Origin: Lactobacillus xylocopicola | GTDB lineage: Bacteria; Bacillota; Bacilli; Lactobacillales; Lactobacillaceae | Direction of reading: 5' to 3' | DNA length: 64,000 nucleotides | Assembly: GCF_033096005.1 (NCBI RefSeq) | Contig: NZ_AP026803.1 | Location: forward strand, 1,234,001-1,298,000 | Notes under the pieces: model-generated | What the model was told of the DNA's origin: nothing | What the model saw: only the letters and a program-made list of their open reading frames with translations | Database searches by the model: none | In this document: one piece after another, positions 50,017 through 59,874 of the stretch | Layout of the letters: each line of letters opens with the position of its first letter | Position numbering within the stretch: the first letter of the stretch is position 1 | Program-made: the position numbers and the translations under genes

Positions 50017-50898
50017 CTAGTTGCTAGACCGGTTAGTCAAGATAGTTGCGAGCTCTTGTTCAGAAAAGTTGTACTTCTTTCCACAAAAGTTGCAGGTTAG
50101 TTCAGCACCATGATCTTCTTTGATCATCTCTTCCAGTTGCTGTGTTTTGATTGTTGCTAAGATTTTACCATACTTTTCTTTGGAACAATCACACTGATAA
50201 GCAACCGATTCCTTAGCTAAAATCTTGCAATCTGTCCCCAAGATTTTGACTGCTAGCTGTTCGGGGGTCATTCCATCCAAAAAAGAAGTCGAAAGAATCG
50301 GCAACTCGTTAATCCGTTCAATTGTCTTAGTAATCAAACTGTCGCTAGCTCCCGGCAGAGCCTGTAACATAAAGCCACCGGCTGCACCAATCGTATTATT
50401 AGGCTTAACAAAGACTGACAATCCCACCGCTGATGGAATCTGTTCAGACTTAGTCAAGTAGTAAGCCACATCTTCTGCAATTTCGCCTGAAATAATCGGG
50501 ACTTGCCCCGTATACGGCTCTTTCAGGCCAAGATCTTTAGTCACCTCGAGCCACCCCTTACCGACTGCCGTTTTTACATCAATATGGCCGTTTGCTTTTG
50601 CTGGTAAGGCAATATGAGGATTTTTTACGTAGCCCTTGACTGCTAAATCAGACTGCGCCGTTACCACAGTCGGCCCCACCGGACCGTCACCAAGCAGACG
50701 TACAGTTAACTCCTCTTGGTCAGTTAATTCAGCACCCGCCAGTAGCACACCTGCCAGCAGCGTCCGGCCAAGCACGGCCGAGGAAGCGGACCAAGTATCA
50801 TGTCTAGTCTGTGCTTCTTGGACAAGCTCTGGGGCTACAATTGTTAATAGCCGCAAATTTTTACTTTGATCAATGGCCTTAATTAAATAATCACTCAT
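50017..50898 (-). CDS. hslO: Redox-regulated chaperone Hsp33
   Basis: 293 residues. A cytosolic holdase switched on by oxidation. The C-terminal zinc switch has CDC near 238 and CNFC about 33 residues later. ATG start with GGAG upstream. It follows ftsH across a terminator. In Bacillus coaX lies between ftsH and hslO; it is absent here. Confidence 0.96.
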   Translation of the reverse strand: MSDYLIKAIDQSKNLRLLTIVAPELVQEAQTRHDTWSASSAVLGRTLLAGVLLAGAELTDQEELTVRLLGDGPVGPTVVTAQSDLAVKGYVKNPHIALPAKANGHIDVKTAVGKGWLEVTKDLGLKEPYTGQVPIISGEIAEDVAYYLTKSEQIPSAVGLSVFVKPNNTIGAAGGFMLQALPGASDSLITKTIERINELPILSTSFLDGMTPEQLAVKILGTDCKILAKESVAYQCDCSKEKYGKILATIKTQQLEEMIKEDHGAELTCNFCGKKYNFSEQELATILTNRSSN

Positions 50899-50909
50899 CT
50901 TATTCTCCT

Positions 50910-50937
50910 AAAAAAATAGAGCCCGGTTAGGCCCTAT
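50910..50937 (-). terminator. Terminator between ftsH and hslO
   Basis: ATAGGGCC, a 5-nt loop and GGGCTCTAT (one G-U pair) followed by seven U residues. It lies only about 10 nt before the hslO ribosome binding site, so it could also reduce read-through from ftsH. Confidence 0.75.
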
Positions 50938-50949
50938 TCATTATTAAAT

Positions 50950-53178
50950 TTACTGATCGTCATCTTGGTTAGAATCAGATTCTGTTTCACTGTGCTTAGC
51001 ATCAGACTGAGCAGAAGTGGTTTTGCCGGAAGAGCTATTTGCAGATCTGTGAGGACGTGCAGGTTTTTCTGGATTTTCCGGATTATTTTCTTCGGTCTTT
51101 AGATTCTTCTCTAAAGGTGTTTCAGCCTTTTCAGCAGTAGCCGCATCCTGATCTCTAAGTTCTTGTGCTTCTACAGAATTTGCTGTAGTAGCTTTCTTCT
51201 CAGCAGCTGCCTTAGCCTCTTCATAAGTTGAAGCTTTAGACTCACTTGGATATTCTTGCTCTGCTTTTTCTGGCATCTTACCAGTTTGGTAAAGCGACAT
51301 AATCTGCTTTTCATCTAGAGTTTCATACTTCAGCAAGGCTTCTGCGATAATCTGATGTTTTTCACGATTATTTTCAACAATTTCAACGGCCTTGGTGTGG
51401 GCCTCGTCAAGCAATTTTTTAACGGCTTCGTCAATCTTCGCGGCAGTTGCCTCACTGTATGGCTTAAAACCATAAGGATTGGACTCACCCTCTTTTTCAA
51501 GTTCAACCATGCCCAAGGAATCAGTCATACCATAATTTACTACCATGCTATGAGCAATCTGCGTTGCCTGCTCAAAGTCGTTAGAAGCACCAGTTGACTG
51601 GTCGCCAACCACTACTTCTTCACCGGCGCGGCCACCCATCAGACCGACAATTTGTTCCATTAACTGCTTTTTAGTTAACAAAAATTCGTCATCTTTAGGC
51701 AACATTAAGTTGTAGCCACCAGTACGCCCGTGAGGCACAATTGTCACCTTGCGAACCGTCCGTGAATCGCTTAGTACCAACCCACAGATCGAGTGACCTG
51801 CTTCGTGGAAGGCGACCCGGCGCCTTTCCTTCTTTGAAATCAAGCTGTTCTTCTTGGCTGGACCAGCGATTACCCGATCTTCAGCCTCGTCTAGGTCAGC
51901 AGCTGCAATCTTCGATCCATCACGCCGGGCTGCTAGCAAAGCCGCCTCGTTCAACAAGTTAGCTAGGTCAGCTCCAACAAATCCTGGAGTCTGACGGGCA
52001 ATTTCTTTTAGATCAACGTCAGCCGCCAACGGCATATTTTTGGCATGGACCCGTAAAATCGCTTCCCGTCCCCGAACATCTGGACTACCAACTAAGACCT
52101 TTCGATCAAAGCGACCTGGACGCAGTAAAGCTGGATCTAGAACATCAGAACGGTTGGTAGCTGCAATGACGATTACACCTTCGTTACCTTGGAAACCATC
52201 CATTTCAACCAGTAATTGGTTCAGAGTTTGCTCACGTTCATCATTACCACCACCAGCGGCATTACCACCCCGACGCCGACCAATTGCATCGATTTCATCA
52301 ATAAAGATAATACTTGGTGCACTCTTTTTGGCATTAGTAAACAGGTCACGCACACGGCTGGCACCAACACCGACGAACATTTCAACGAAATCGGAACCTG
52401 AAATTGAGAAGAACGGTACATTAGCTTCACCTGCAACAGCACGCGCAAGCAATGTCTTACCAGTTCCTGGAGGGCCTTCAAGTAGAACCCCGGATGGAAT
52501 CTTAGCCCCGAGCTTAGTAAACTTGGCCGGATTCTTTAAAAACTCGACAACTTCGACTAACTCCTGCTTTTCTTCCTCTTCACCAGCAACATCCGAGAAA
52601 CGAACCTTGTTCTTCTTAGGATCTTCTGGCTTCACATGCGAACGGCCAAAATTCATAATGCCGCCGCCATTACCACCACGACCACCGCCACTGCTCTGGC
52701 TAATCATCATCCAGAGCATGACGATAAAGAGCACGGTCGGAATAAGCAGTACCACAGTTGAAATCCAGTTGCCCGACTGCGACTCTCCTTGAGTGGTCAT
52801 CTTAGTATTGCTTTTTTCAGCTAAACCCTGTACATCAGACACACTCGCATCATTTTGCAGCATTGTAGTTGAAAAACGTTCTACCTTAGATTGTGTCTTA
52901 CCACCAAAGAAGTCAAAACTATTCTTTGACTTACTTTGGCTTTCTTGTGCCTGGCGATAGCTACCTGACACAGTATAGATGCCATTGGCAGGCTGAACAT
53001 TGAAATTCTTAACTTTGCCTTGGCGCAAATCTTTCACAAATTCTGAGTAGCTAATATTCTCGCTGCGGCCAGAATTATCATTTCCGCCGAGTGCCCAGTT
53101 GATTCCGCCAATTAAGACAAGGAAAACAACTATATAGAATAAGCCATTTGAAAACAGCCGATTCCGGTTATTCTTCAT
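50950..53178 (-). CDS. ftsH: ATP-dependent zinc metalloprotease FtsH
   Basis: 742 residues from the ATG at 53178 (GGAGG 6-7 nt upstream; an upstream in-frame TTG is rejected). Two membrane helices (about 8-27 and 130-150) flank an extracytoplasmic domain. AAA domain with [13 protein letters not shown] near 236, [15 protein letters not shown], and the zinc site HEAGH near 458. It degrades membrane and some soluble proteins. A tail of about 110 residues rich in Ala, Glu, Ser and Asp ends the protein, longer than in Bacillus. Confidence 0.97.
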   Translation of the reverse strand: MKNNRNRLFSNGLFYIVVFLVLIGGINWALGGNDNSGRSENISYSEFVKDLRQGKVKNFNVQPANGIYTVSGSYRQAQESQSKSKNSFDFFGGKTQSKVERFSTTMLQNDASVSDVQGLAEKSNTKMTTQGESQSGNWISTVVLLIPTVLFIVMLWMMISQSSGGGRGGNGGGIMNFGRSHVKPEDPKKNKVRFSDVAGEEEEKQELVEVVEFLKNPAKFTKLGAKIPSGVLLEGPPGTGKTLLARAVAGEANVPFFSISGSDFVEMFVGVGASRVRDLFTNAKKSAPSIIFIDEIDAIGRRRGGNAAGGGNDEREQTLNQLLVEMDGFQGNEGVIVIAATNRSDVLDPALLRPGRFDRKVLVGSPDVRGREAILRVHAKNMPLAADVDLKEIARQTPGFVGADLANLLNEAALLAARRDGSKIAAADLDEAEDRVIAGPAKKNSLISKKERRRVAFHEAGHSICGLVLSDSRTVRKVTIVPHGRTGGYNLMLPKDDEFLLTKKQLMEQIVGLMGGRAGEEVVVGDQSTGASNDFEQATQIAHSMVVNYGMTDSLGMVELEKEGESNPYGFKPYSEATAAKIDEAVKKLLDEAHTKAVEIVENNREKHQIIAEALLKYETLDEKQIMSLYQTGKMPEKAEQEYPSESKASTYEEAKAAAEKKATTANSVEAQELRDQDAATAEKAETPLEKNLKTEENNPENPEKPARPHRSANSSSGKTTSAQSDAKHSETESDSNQDDDQ

Positions 53179-53264
53179 AAAAAACCTCCGCAAAGTCTCT
53201 AAAGGATATACGATAAAAGTTTATCACAAATTCTACCTTTGCTCTAACATTTTAGATTTTCTTA

Positions 53265-54524
53265 TTAATTCTCAACATATAGGTAATATTCTGCTAAACC
53301 GGCAGCGGCCTGCTGATTACGATATGTCTCTTCCACAAAGACCACTTGCTGGTCGGCATAAATCGCCAAACAGTATGGTCGCAAAGCGTTGGGTATCCCA
53401 GCTTGAGCGAACTTCTTTTTGCTTTTGACATGGTGGCCATTCTTTAACAGTAGTCTTTGTCCCTGTTTTAGCGGACCAACCTTGAAAGCCGCCGCACGCG
53501 GGGCAACAAACTGGCCCAGCAAGTGGCCGCCTGTGCGGGCCTGCTTTACAAGGATGAAACGGCGCTGGCCATAGGAGAATTCGTGCCCTAATTCAATTGC
53601 AGCCGGCGCAATCGTGAAGGTTGGTCGCTGTTTAAGCAGGTAAAAGTATCCCTGATAAGTTAACAGCTCAAAGCCAGTTAAATGGTCATTGACTCGGCGG
53701 TGCCAGTTCTGCCAAATAAAGTACTGCCAGTATCCGGTTTGCTGGTCAGCTGATAAATGCGCTAACGCGCTTTGAGGCAACCGCAACGCCACCGCCAGAA
53801 AACTTGTAGGCTGAGGCAAAGAGGCATAAGACTGTGCAACTTGGCTGGTCATTAAATCAACCTGCTTGCTGAAGCGCAAGGCACTCTGCGTGAGCTGAGG
53901 ATTTTCCTGCTTTAGTAATGGAATAATATGATGGCGCAGTCGATTGCGCTGCGTGTCATCTTCTTGATTAGACTCATCTTCAACAAAGGGAATCTTATTC
54001 TCCCGGTCGTAATTCAGCAGATCAGTTTTAGTAACCGTCAAAAGCGGCCGCAACAATAACTTGCCATGCATTCTGCCAATGGCTTTAAGACTGTTCATTT
54101 CACTAGGATTACCTGAGCGAATGAACTTCAGCAAAATATTCTCAACCAGGTCGTCGAGATGGTGTGCAGTCAACAAATAATCGCCACCATTTTGCTCCAT
54201 TACCTGGTCTAAAAACTGATAGCGGGCCAGCCGAGCCGCTGCTTCAAGTCCAGAATCTGGGTGCAAGCGCTGGGGCCAGATGCCATCTACAACCTTGATT
54301 CCTTTATCCTGGCTATACTTAGCCAGCGTCGCGCTTTCGCAGTGCGAAGTGGGTCTCAATTGATGGTCGAAATGGGCGGCCAGCAGCTGAAAATGATACT
54401 TTTGCTTTAGCTGATTGAGCAGGTCAAGTAAGGCCATTGAATCGGGACCACCACTGGTCGCAACTACCAGCGTTTTATCTGATAGGGGGATTGCACTGCC
54501 TTTAAAAAAACCTTCAATTTGCAT
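53265..54524 (-). CDS. tilS: tRNA(Ile)-lysidine synthetase
   Basis: 419 residues. It converts C34 of tRNA-Ile2 to lysidine. The PP-loop SGGPDS is at 24-29, with HFDHQLRPTS and LTAHHLDD downstream; the C-terminal substrate-binding domains follow. It overlaps the upstream S1-domain gene by 11 nt. In Bacillus hprT follows tilS; here ftsH follows after 86 nt. Confidence 0.95.
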   Translation of the reverse strand: MQIEGFFKGSAIPLSDKTLVVATSGGPDSMALLDLLNQLKQKYHFQLLAAHFDHQLRPTSHCESATLAKYSQDKGIKVVDGIWPQRLHPDSGLEAAARLARYQFLDQVMEQNGGDYLLTAHHLDDLVENILLKFIRSGNPSEMNSLKAIGRMHGKLLLRPLLTVTKTDLLNYDRENKIPFVEDESNQEDDTQRNRLRHHIIPLLKQENPQLTQSALRFSKQVDLMTSQVAQSYASLPQPTSFLAVALRLPQSALAHLSADQQTGYWQYFIWQNWHRRVNDHLTGFELLTYQGYFYLLKQRPTFTIAPAAIELGHEFSYGQRRFILVKQARTGGHLLGQFVAPRAAAFKVGPLKQGQRLLLKNGHHVKSKKKFAQAGIPNALRPYCLAIYADQQVVFVEETYRNQQAAAGLAEYYLYVEN

Positions 54525-54879
54525 ATTTAGTCAGTTCTTGTTCTAGTTTTTTAATTTCAACTTGAGCGCTCTCTACCGTATGAGATAACGTCGGCAAAAA
54601 GTTCACCGCAGTTATCTGCGTAAACTGGTTAGTAGGATCGATTAGGGCCGGATCATTGACCCGCATTCGCGACAAGCCTATTTTGCCGCGATTAATCTGG
54701 CTTACCACCACGCGCAAAGTCTGCCCAACTTGATATCGACGGCGCTCACGGGGCCAATTATCACCAAAGTCACTATAGTGAATCAAGCCAGATTTATTAT
54801 GGGCTAACGTTAAAAAAACACCCAAATCACTAACATTGTTCACGACGCCAGTAAGACGTTGTCCAACTTGATATCTCAT
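54514..54879 (-). CDS. S1 RNA-binding domain protein (YabR type)
   Basis: 121 residues. The S1 domain occupies about 1-75 (VGQRLTGVVNNVSDLGVFLTL, then GQTLRVVVSQINRGKIGLS); the rest is a charged tail. A small RNA-binding protein of uncertain role in the divIC-tilS interval of Firmicutes. Its ATG overlaps the divIC stop (TAATG). Confidence 0.9.
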   Translation of the reverse strand: MRYQVGQRLTGVVNNVSDLGVFLTLAHNKSGLIHYSDFGDNWPRERRRYQVGQTLRVVVSQINRGKIGLSRMRVNDPALIDPTNQFTQITAVNFLPTLSHTVESAQVEIKKLEQELTKYAN

Positions 54880-55253
54880 TAATTGTTATTTTTTCCCTCG
54901 GGTAGATTATAGACCACCTCGTTAGGCTTGGAATATAAGAACTTAGAGCGCACTAACTTAGCAACATAATCTGGATCTTTAAGGTCATCACGCTTAGCGG
55001 ACAAAGTGCGTTTTTGGTCGTTAATCTGCTTGAGTGACTGTTTAGAAGCCTGTACTTGCTCATTAATCTGGTTGGTCTGCCGTTGTGCATAGACAATTTG
55101 GCAACCTAAAAAAATAAACAAAAGCGCAAAACCCGCGATAATACGATTACGCCGAACCCGGTGTACTTCTTTGGCTCTTTTTTCTTTTTTATTTCTTAAA
55201 CGCGTCATCCGTTCTTCCGGGCTAAGCGAGTTATAGATACGTGGTCCTTTCAT
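54879..55253 (-). CDS. divIC: Cell division protein DivIC (FtsB/FtsL-like septum initiator)
   Basis: 124 residues. A basic N-terminal cytoplasmic region (1-36), one membrane helix (about 38-57) and an extracellular coiled coil (about 60-95) followed by the DPDYVAKLVRSKFLYSKPNE motif of FtsB/DivIC. Part of the FtsQLB-like divisome complex. Located between the S4-domain and S1-domain genes as in Bacillus. Confidence 0.92.
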   Translation of the reverse strand: MKGPRIYNSLSPEERMTRLRNKKEKRAKEVHRVRRNRIIAGFALLFIFLGCQIVYAQRQTNQINEQVQASKQSLKQINDQKRTLSAKRDDLKDPDYVAKLVRSKFLYSKPNEVVYNLPEGKNNN

Positions 55254-55334
55254 GATTTTTACCCTCTATTTACTAAAACAATACTGGGTTTATTATAACA
55301 ATGGCCTTTCTAAAAGTCATTACCTATCCCGAAA

Positions 55335-55577
55335 TTAGTCAATTAATTCATATAATTCACTGGCCTCGGCCTTTTTGGTGGTTTCACGCACTTCACAAAC
55401 TCTGGCCTTAACTTGCCGAGAGCCATAGCCAACCTCAATCACATCGCCCACCTTGATTTCATAGCTGGACTTAACTACCCGGTCGTTCACCTTAATGCGG
55501 CCCTGATCAGCCATTTCTTTAGCGATTGGCCGGCGTTTAACTAAACGGGATACTTTTAAAAATTTATCGATTCTCAT
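55335..55577 (-). CDS. rqcP: S4-domain ribosome quality control protein RqcP (YabO)
   Basis: 80 residues, a stand-alone S4 RNA-binding domain: RIDKFLKVSRLVKRR, EMADQGRIKVNDRVVKSSYE and DVIEV. The Bacillus homologue helps RqcH add alanine tails on stalled 50S subunits. It lies 16 nt after mfd, its usual neighbour. Confidence 0.92.
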   Translation of the reverse strand: MRIDKFLKVSRLVKRRPIAKEMADQGRIKVNDRVVKSSYEIKVGDVIEVGYGSRQVKARVCEVRETTKKAEASELYELID

Positions 55578-55592
55578 TTTTTACCTCTTTAA

Positions 55593-58500
55593 TTATCTTT
55601 GAATAATGGCCGTCACTGCAGTCATGAAGGTCATCAATTCATTGAATAAGCTACGTGTCTGCAGTCCGGCTGGTAATTCTAACAATACCACTAACCGCTT
55701 TTGCGGCGTTAAATTGATTTTAGTTTTGAACGAGACATGTTCCAATGCCTTAAAAATATTTGGTCCGGTCAATTCCGTGGATGCCTGTACTTGAAACTCC
55801 ACTTTGACTTGCTGCTTTGCCCTCACCATGGTCAGAACCTGAGCTAAATCCGCAGCGGCTTTGACCTGAGAAATAGCTAGTAAGTTTTCCACGGGCTTAG
55901 GATAATCACCAAAGCGGTCAATCAATTCATCCTGAATTTGGGCAATTTCATCTACCCCTGCTGCCTTAATTTTCTTGTAAAATTCAATCTTTTCTTCTTG
56001 GTCAGCAATGTAGCTGTTGGGAATATAGGCTTCAAGGCCCAAGTCAATTTCAGCATTACTCTTTGCCCGTCTGGGCTTACCCTGACGGTCTTTAATGGCA
56101 TCAGCGAGCATTTGAGAGTAGAGGTCATAGCCAACACTATCGATGAAGCCGTGTTGTTGAGCGCCAAGCATGTTACCAGCACCGCGAATTGATAAATCGC
56201 GCATGGCAATCTTGAAGCCTGAACCCAGTTCGGTAAAGTCCCGGATTGCTTCCAGGCGCTTTTCGCCTACTTCAGTCAAAACTTTATTAGGTTGATAGAG
56301 GAAGTATGCATAAGCCAAACGCGCACTTCGGCCAATCCGGCCGCGTAGCTGATATAACTGACTTAGGCCGTAGTGGTCAGCATTTTCAACAATCATCGTA
56401 TTAACGTTCGGCATGTCAATGCCCGTTTCAATGATGGTTGTTGTTACTAAGACGTCAAATTCTCGGTTTAAAAACCGGTAAAGAATGTCTTCCATCTGAT
56501 TCTTACTCATCCGGCCATGGACGCTGGCAATGCGGGCAGTAGGCAGCAGCTTTTGCAATTCAGTAACTACATCTTCAATATCACCAATCCGGTTGTGCAA
56601 GTAAAAGACCTGGCCAGCGCGTTGCATCTCCCGCAGGCAGGCATCCTTGATGACGCTGGGAAGCTGTTCCATTACATAAGTCTGGATGGGATAGCGATTC
56701 GCTGGCGGCGTCTCCATTACCGATAAGTCGCGCACGCCGACCATTGACATGTGTAACGTCCGCGGAATTGGCGTTGCCGTTAGAGTTAAGACGTCGATAT
56801 TAGCCTTGAGCTCTTTTAGTCGCTCTTTATGTTTAACGCCAAAGCGCTGCTCTTCATCAACAATTAACAGTCCCAAGTCCTTGAACTGAACATCCTTAGA
56901 CAAGAGGCGGTGAGTTCCAACCACCAGATCAAGCTCACCAAGCTCCAGCCTATGAACAATTTCTTTAGCTTCGGCGATCGTTTGAAAGCGTGACAAAACT
57001 GCATAGTTAACCGGGAAATTTTTGAACCTGTCCACAATTGTTTCATAATGCTGCTGGGCTAAAATGGTCGTTGGCACCAAAAAAGCAACTTGCTTGCCAG
57101 CCTCGATTGCCTTGAAGGCAGCGCGCAAAGCTACCTCAGTTTTACCAAAGCCAACATCCCCAACCAGTAAGCGATCCATCGGCCGCGCTTGTTCCATATC
57201 GTGCTTAACTTCAGCGATTGACCGCAACTGGTCAGGAGTTTCTACATAAGGGAAGGCGTCTTCAAACTGGTGCTGCAATTCATCATCTGCAGCATAGGCG
57301 TAACCCTTTTCTGCTTCACGCTTGGCATACAAATCAATCAGGTCATCAGCAATATCTTCGACCTTGGATTGTACCTTATGTTTGGTTTTGGCCCACTCGC
57401 TGCCACCCAACTTGTTAACGTGTGGTCGCTTCCCCTCTGAGGCCACATACTTTTGCACCAACTTCAACTGGTCAGCTGGTACAAACAGCTGGTCACCATG
57501 CTGGTAAGTGATGGTAATATAATCGCGCTTAAGGCCGTTATTTTCTAGTGTTTTAATCCCTTCAAAGCGACCAATACCATGATTCACATGGACAACATAG
57601 TCGCCAGGCTTGAGTTCCGTGTAACTGCGCAACCGTTGGGCATTTTCCAGCGTTTTAATCCTGCGAGTGTGGTGGGTAGTTTTATTAAATAATTCGTGTT
57701 CAGTCAAGTAGACTAAGTTGTTATTAGGTAGGGTAAAGCCGCTGGCAAAAGCACCGACCATAATCTGCGTTTGGCCTTCAGTCAGTTGATCTGGCTCAAC
57801 TATTGGCACTTCTAACCCAAATTCCGTCAAAGTCTGGTTAATTTGTCTTGCTCTTTTGGCATTATCAGCCTGCAAGATGACAGTCTGCCCCTTCTTTTGG
57901 TAAGAAGCCAGTTCTGTCTTCAACAAGGGCAGCTGACTAAAGAATTGTTCGGGCTGCCGCGTCGGCCAGTCAAATAACTGCCCCAACCGAATCCGACCAA
58001 TACTCCGCTGAAAAAGTGAAAAGTAAATATGATGGTGCTGATCACCAGACCATGTTTGCGAAAAGTTCGTCCGCAGTTCCTGCCCTGGAAGCATTGCGCC
58101 CGTTTTGAGTTCATCATCAACAAAGCCAGCATTCTGTTGGTCAACCGTCTGCACCGCTTGATCGATTAGTGGCCAGTCATCAAGCATAACCAAACCATCT
58201 TGCCCCAAATAATCGAGTAGAGTACTCGGTTGCGCAATTAGGTAGTCAACTAAAAAAGCATAATTTTGCGGCAGCGTTGCGTTTTGCAAGTCATCAACAA
58301 CTTGGGCAAAATGCTCTTGGACTGCCTTGGCTGGAGCCGGGGCTGCTGCCATCGCCTGCGTAATTGCCGCCGCCGCGCGCTTGAAGTCGCTCTCCTGAAA
58401 AATCCGGTCTTGAGCCGCTGACACCACAACTTGGTCTAGTTCTTTTTGGCTACGCTGACTGGCTAGGTCAAACTCCTTAACCGTATCAACCTCATCGCCA

Positions 58501-59084
58501 AAAAATTCAATTCTGACCGGATTTTCACGGTCTAATGGGTAAATATCTAAAATATCCCCCCGCAACGCAAATTCGCCCGGTTTGGCCACCAAATTTTCCC
58601 GTTGGTAACCCGCACCAACTAGCCAGCTGGCCAGCTCAGCTAAAACATATTCAGCTCCCGGCTTTAACGCACGTTTAGTAGCTGCATAGTCTTCAGGTTG
58701 CGATAACTTGTACTGCAAGCCTTGCGGTACCGTCACCACAATCCCCTGCCGCTGACTTAACAAAAAGTTGAGTGCTTGAATGCGGCTGCTTAATTCATCC
58801 GGCGAACTGACTGCGGTCTGCGTGGCAATTGTTGTGTCTACCGGAAAGAGCTGTACACTGCCAACTGGCATCACTGCAACTAACTCACTGAAAAGTTTTT
58901 GAGCCTTATTTTCATTTTCTTCAATTAAGATCAGTGGACGGTCAAGTGTAGTCACTATTTGTTTTAAGAGCAGACTAAAAGCACCGGCATTGGCGCCCGT
59001 GATTAACGAGTTTTCAACTTTGACCGTCTTGGCAATGAAACTGGCCAGGTCACGGTCTTTAGCAATCAGCTTGGTTAAACGCAT
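55593..59084 (-). CDS. mfd: Transcription-repair coupling factor Mfd
   Basis: 1163 residues. A UvrB-like N-terminal module, the RNA polymerase-interacting CarD-like domain near 486 (KPGDYVVHVNHGIGRFEG), and the RecG-like translocase with Walker A GDVGFGKTE near 641 and DEEQRFG near 741; the TRCF C-terminal domain follows. It removes stalled RNA polymerase and recruits excision repair. It begins 1 nt after the pth stop. Confidence 0.97.
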   Translation of the reverse strand: MRLTKLIAKDRDLASFIAKTVKVENSLITGANAGAFSLLLKQIVTTLDRPLILIEENENKAQKLFSELVAVMPVGSVQLFPVDTTIATQTAVSSPDELSSRIQALNFLLSQRQGIVVTVPQGLQYKLSQPEDYAATKRALKPGAEYVLAELASWLVGAGYQRENLVAKPGEFALRGDILDIYPLDRENPVRIEFFGDEVDTVKEFDLASQRSQKELDQVVVSAAQDRIFQESDFKRAAAAITQAMAAAPAPAKAVQEHFAQVVDDLQNATLPQNYAFLVDYLIAQPSTLLDYLGQDGLVMLDDWPLIDQAVQTVDQQNAGFVDDELKTGAMLPGQELRTNFSQTWSGDQHHHIYFSLFQRSIGRIRLGQLFDWPTRQPEQFFSQLPLLKTELASYQKKGQTVILQADNAKRARQINQTLTEFGLEVPIVEPDQLTEGQTQIMVGAFASGFTLPNNNLVYLTEHELFNKTTHHTRRIKTLENAQRLRSYTELKPGDYVVHVNHGIGRFEGIKTLENNGLKRDYITITYQHGDQLFVPADQLKLVQKYVASEGKRPHVNKLGGSEWAKTKHKVQSKVEDIADDLIDLYAKREAEKGYAYAADDELQHQFEDAFPYVETPDQLRSIAEVKHDMEQARPMDRLLVGDVGFGKTEVALRAAFKAIEAGKQVAFLVPTTILAQQHYETIVDRFKNFPVNYAVLSRFQTIAEAKEIVHRLELGELDLVVGTHRLLSKDVQFKDLGLLIVDEEQRFGVKHKERLKELKANIDVLTLTATPIPRTLHMSMVGVRDLSVMETPPANRYPIQTYVMEQLPSVIKDACLREMQRAGQVFYLHNRIGDIEDVVTELQKLLPTARIASVHGRMSKNQMEDILYRFLNREFDVLVTTTIIETGIDMPNVNTMIVENADHYGLSQLYQLRGRIGRSARLAYAYFLYQPNKVLTEVGEKRLEAIRDFTELGSGFKIAMRDLSIRGAGNMLGAQQHGFIDSVGYDLYSQMLADAIKDRQGKPRRAKSNAEIDLGLEAYIPNSYIADQEEKIEFYKKIKAAGVDEIAQIQDELIDRFGDYPKPVENLLAISQVKAAADLAQVLTMVRAKQQVKVEFQVQASTELTGPNIFKALEHVSFKTKINLTPQKRLVVLLELPAGLQTRSLFNELMTFMTAVTAIIQR

Positions 59085-59085
59085 T

Positions 59086-59652
59086 TTAATTGTATTGATT
59101 CATCAAATCTTGGCTACTTTTTCCGGCAATAAAGTCACCAATTACGTTGCTGGCAGTATCAAAGGCCGCATCCATCAGCTTTTGCTGGTCCTGGTCGAAG
59201 CGGGAAAGAACCCAGGAAACAACCGCTGCTGCACTAGCATTATCGGGGTGACGAATACCGATTTTAAGGCGGTTAAAGTCACTTGAGCCTAAGTCACGGA
59301 TAATACTTTTGATCCCATTATGACCACCGGATTTGCCATTGGCTCGAATGCGAATTTTGCCTAGTGGCATGTCCATATCATCATGGATGATCAGGATATC
59401 CTGCGGTGCAACTTTGAAAAAACGCGCAAATTGGGCAACAGCGCGCCCCGATTCATTCATATAAGTTAATGGCTCAAGCAGAATGACGGGGGTGCCGTTA
59501 ATCACTTGTTTACAATACTTACCTGTGAACTTTTCGCGATCCAGCTGGATGCCATTTTCTGTTAGATACCGATCTAGCGCCATAAAACCAGTATTGTGCT
59601 TGGTACCATCGTACTTTTTACCTGGATTGCCCAGGCCTGCTACTATTTTCAT
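59086..59652 (-). CDS. pth: Peptidyl-tRNA hydrolase
   Basis: 188 residues from the ATG at 59652 (MKIVAGLGNPGKKYDGTKHN), which AAGGGG precedes; a longer frame upstream is not supported. The catalytic His19 is in KHNTGF, with the Asp in IIHDDMDMPLG. It recycles peptidyl-tRNA dropped from ribosomes. First gene of the pth-mfd-rqcP run. Confidence 0.97.
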   Translation of the reverse strand: MKIVAGLGNPGKKYDGTKHNTGFMALDRYLTENGIQLDREKFTGKYCKQVINGTPVILLEPLTYMNESGRAVAQFARFFKVAPQDILIIHDDMDMPLGKIRIRANGKSGGHNGIKSIIRDLGSSDFNRLKIGIRHPDNASAAAVVSWVLSRFDQDQQKLMDAAFDTASNVIGDFIAGKSSQDLMNQYN

Positions 59653-59811
59653 CAAATTTCCCCTTATTTTTAGTCGTATTAATGATAGCACACTCAGGCC
59701 AGTTCAATTGCAGCAGACTATTACACTTTGATTGCACTACTTAAAAAGACTTTTTAAAATGCCCTACTAGTGCTACACTCTAGTTAATTGACATTTTGAC
59801 TTTAATTTAAC

Positions 59812-59840
59812 TTTAATCATAATGCACACTATGGTATAAT
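59812..59840 (+). promoter_or_regulatory. Promoter of the CBS-ACT gene (extended -10)
   Basis: A weak -35 (TTTAAT, 59812-59817), a 17-nt spacer and a perfect TATAAT at 59835-59840 preceded by TGG, so an extended -10. The start lies about 35 nt before the ATG. Confidence 0.65.
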
Positions 59841-59874
59841 CACTTGAATTATTTTTTGCAATGGAGGCAGTCTC

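Noticed and set aside
52040-52792. 250-codon plus-strand frame inside ftsH
   Set aside because: Antisense to the conserved AAA domain of FtsH; Ser/Pro/Arg-rich composition is typical of an antisense artefact.
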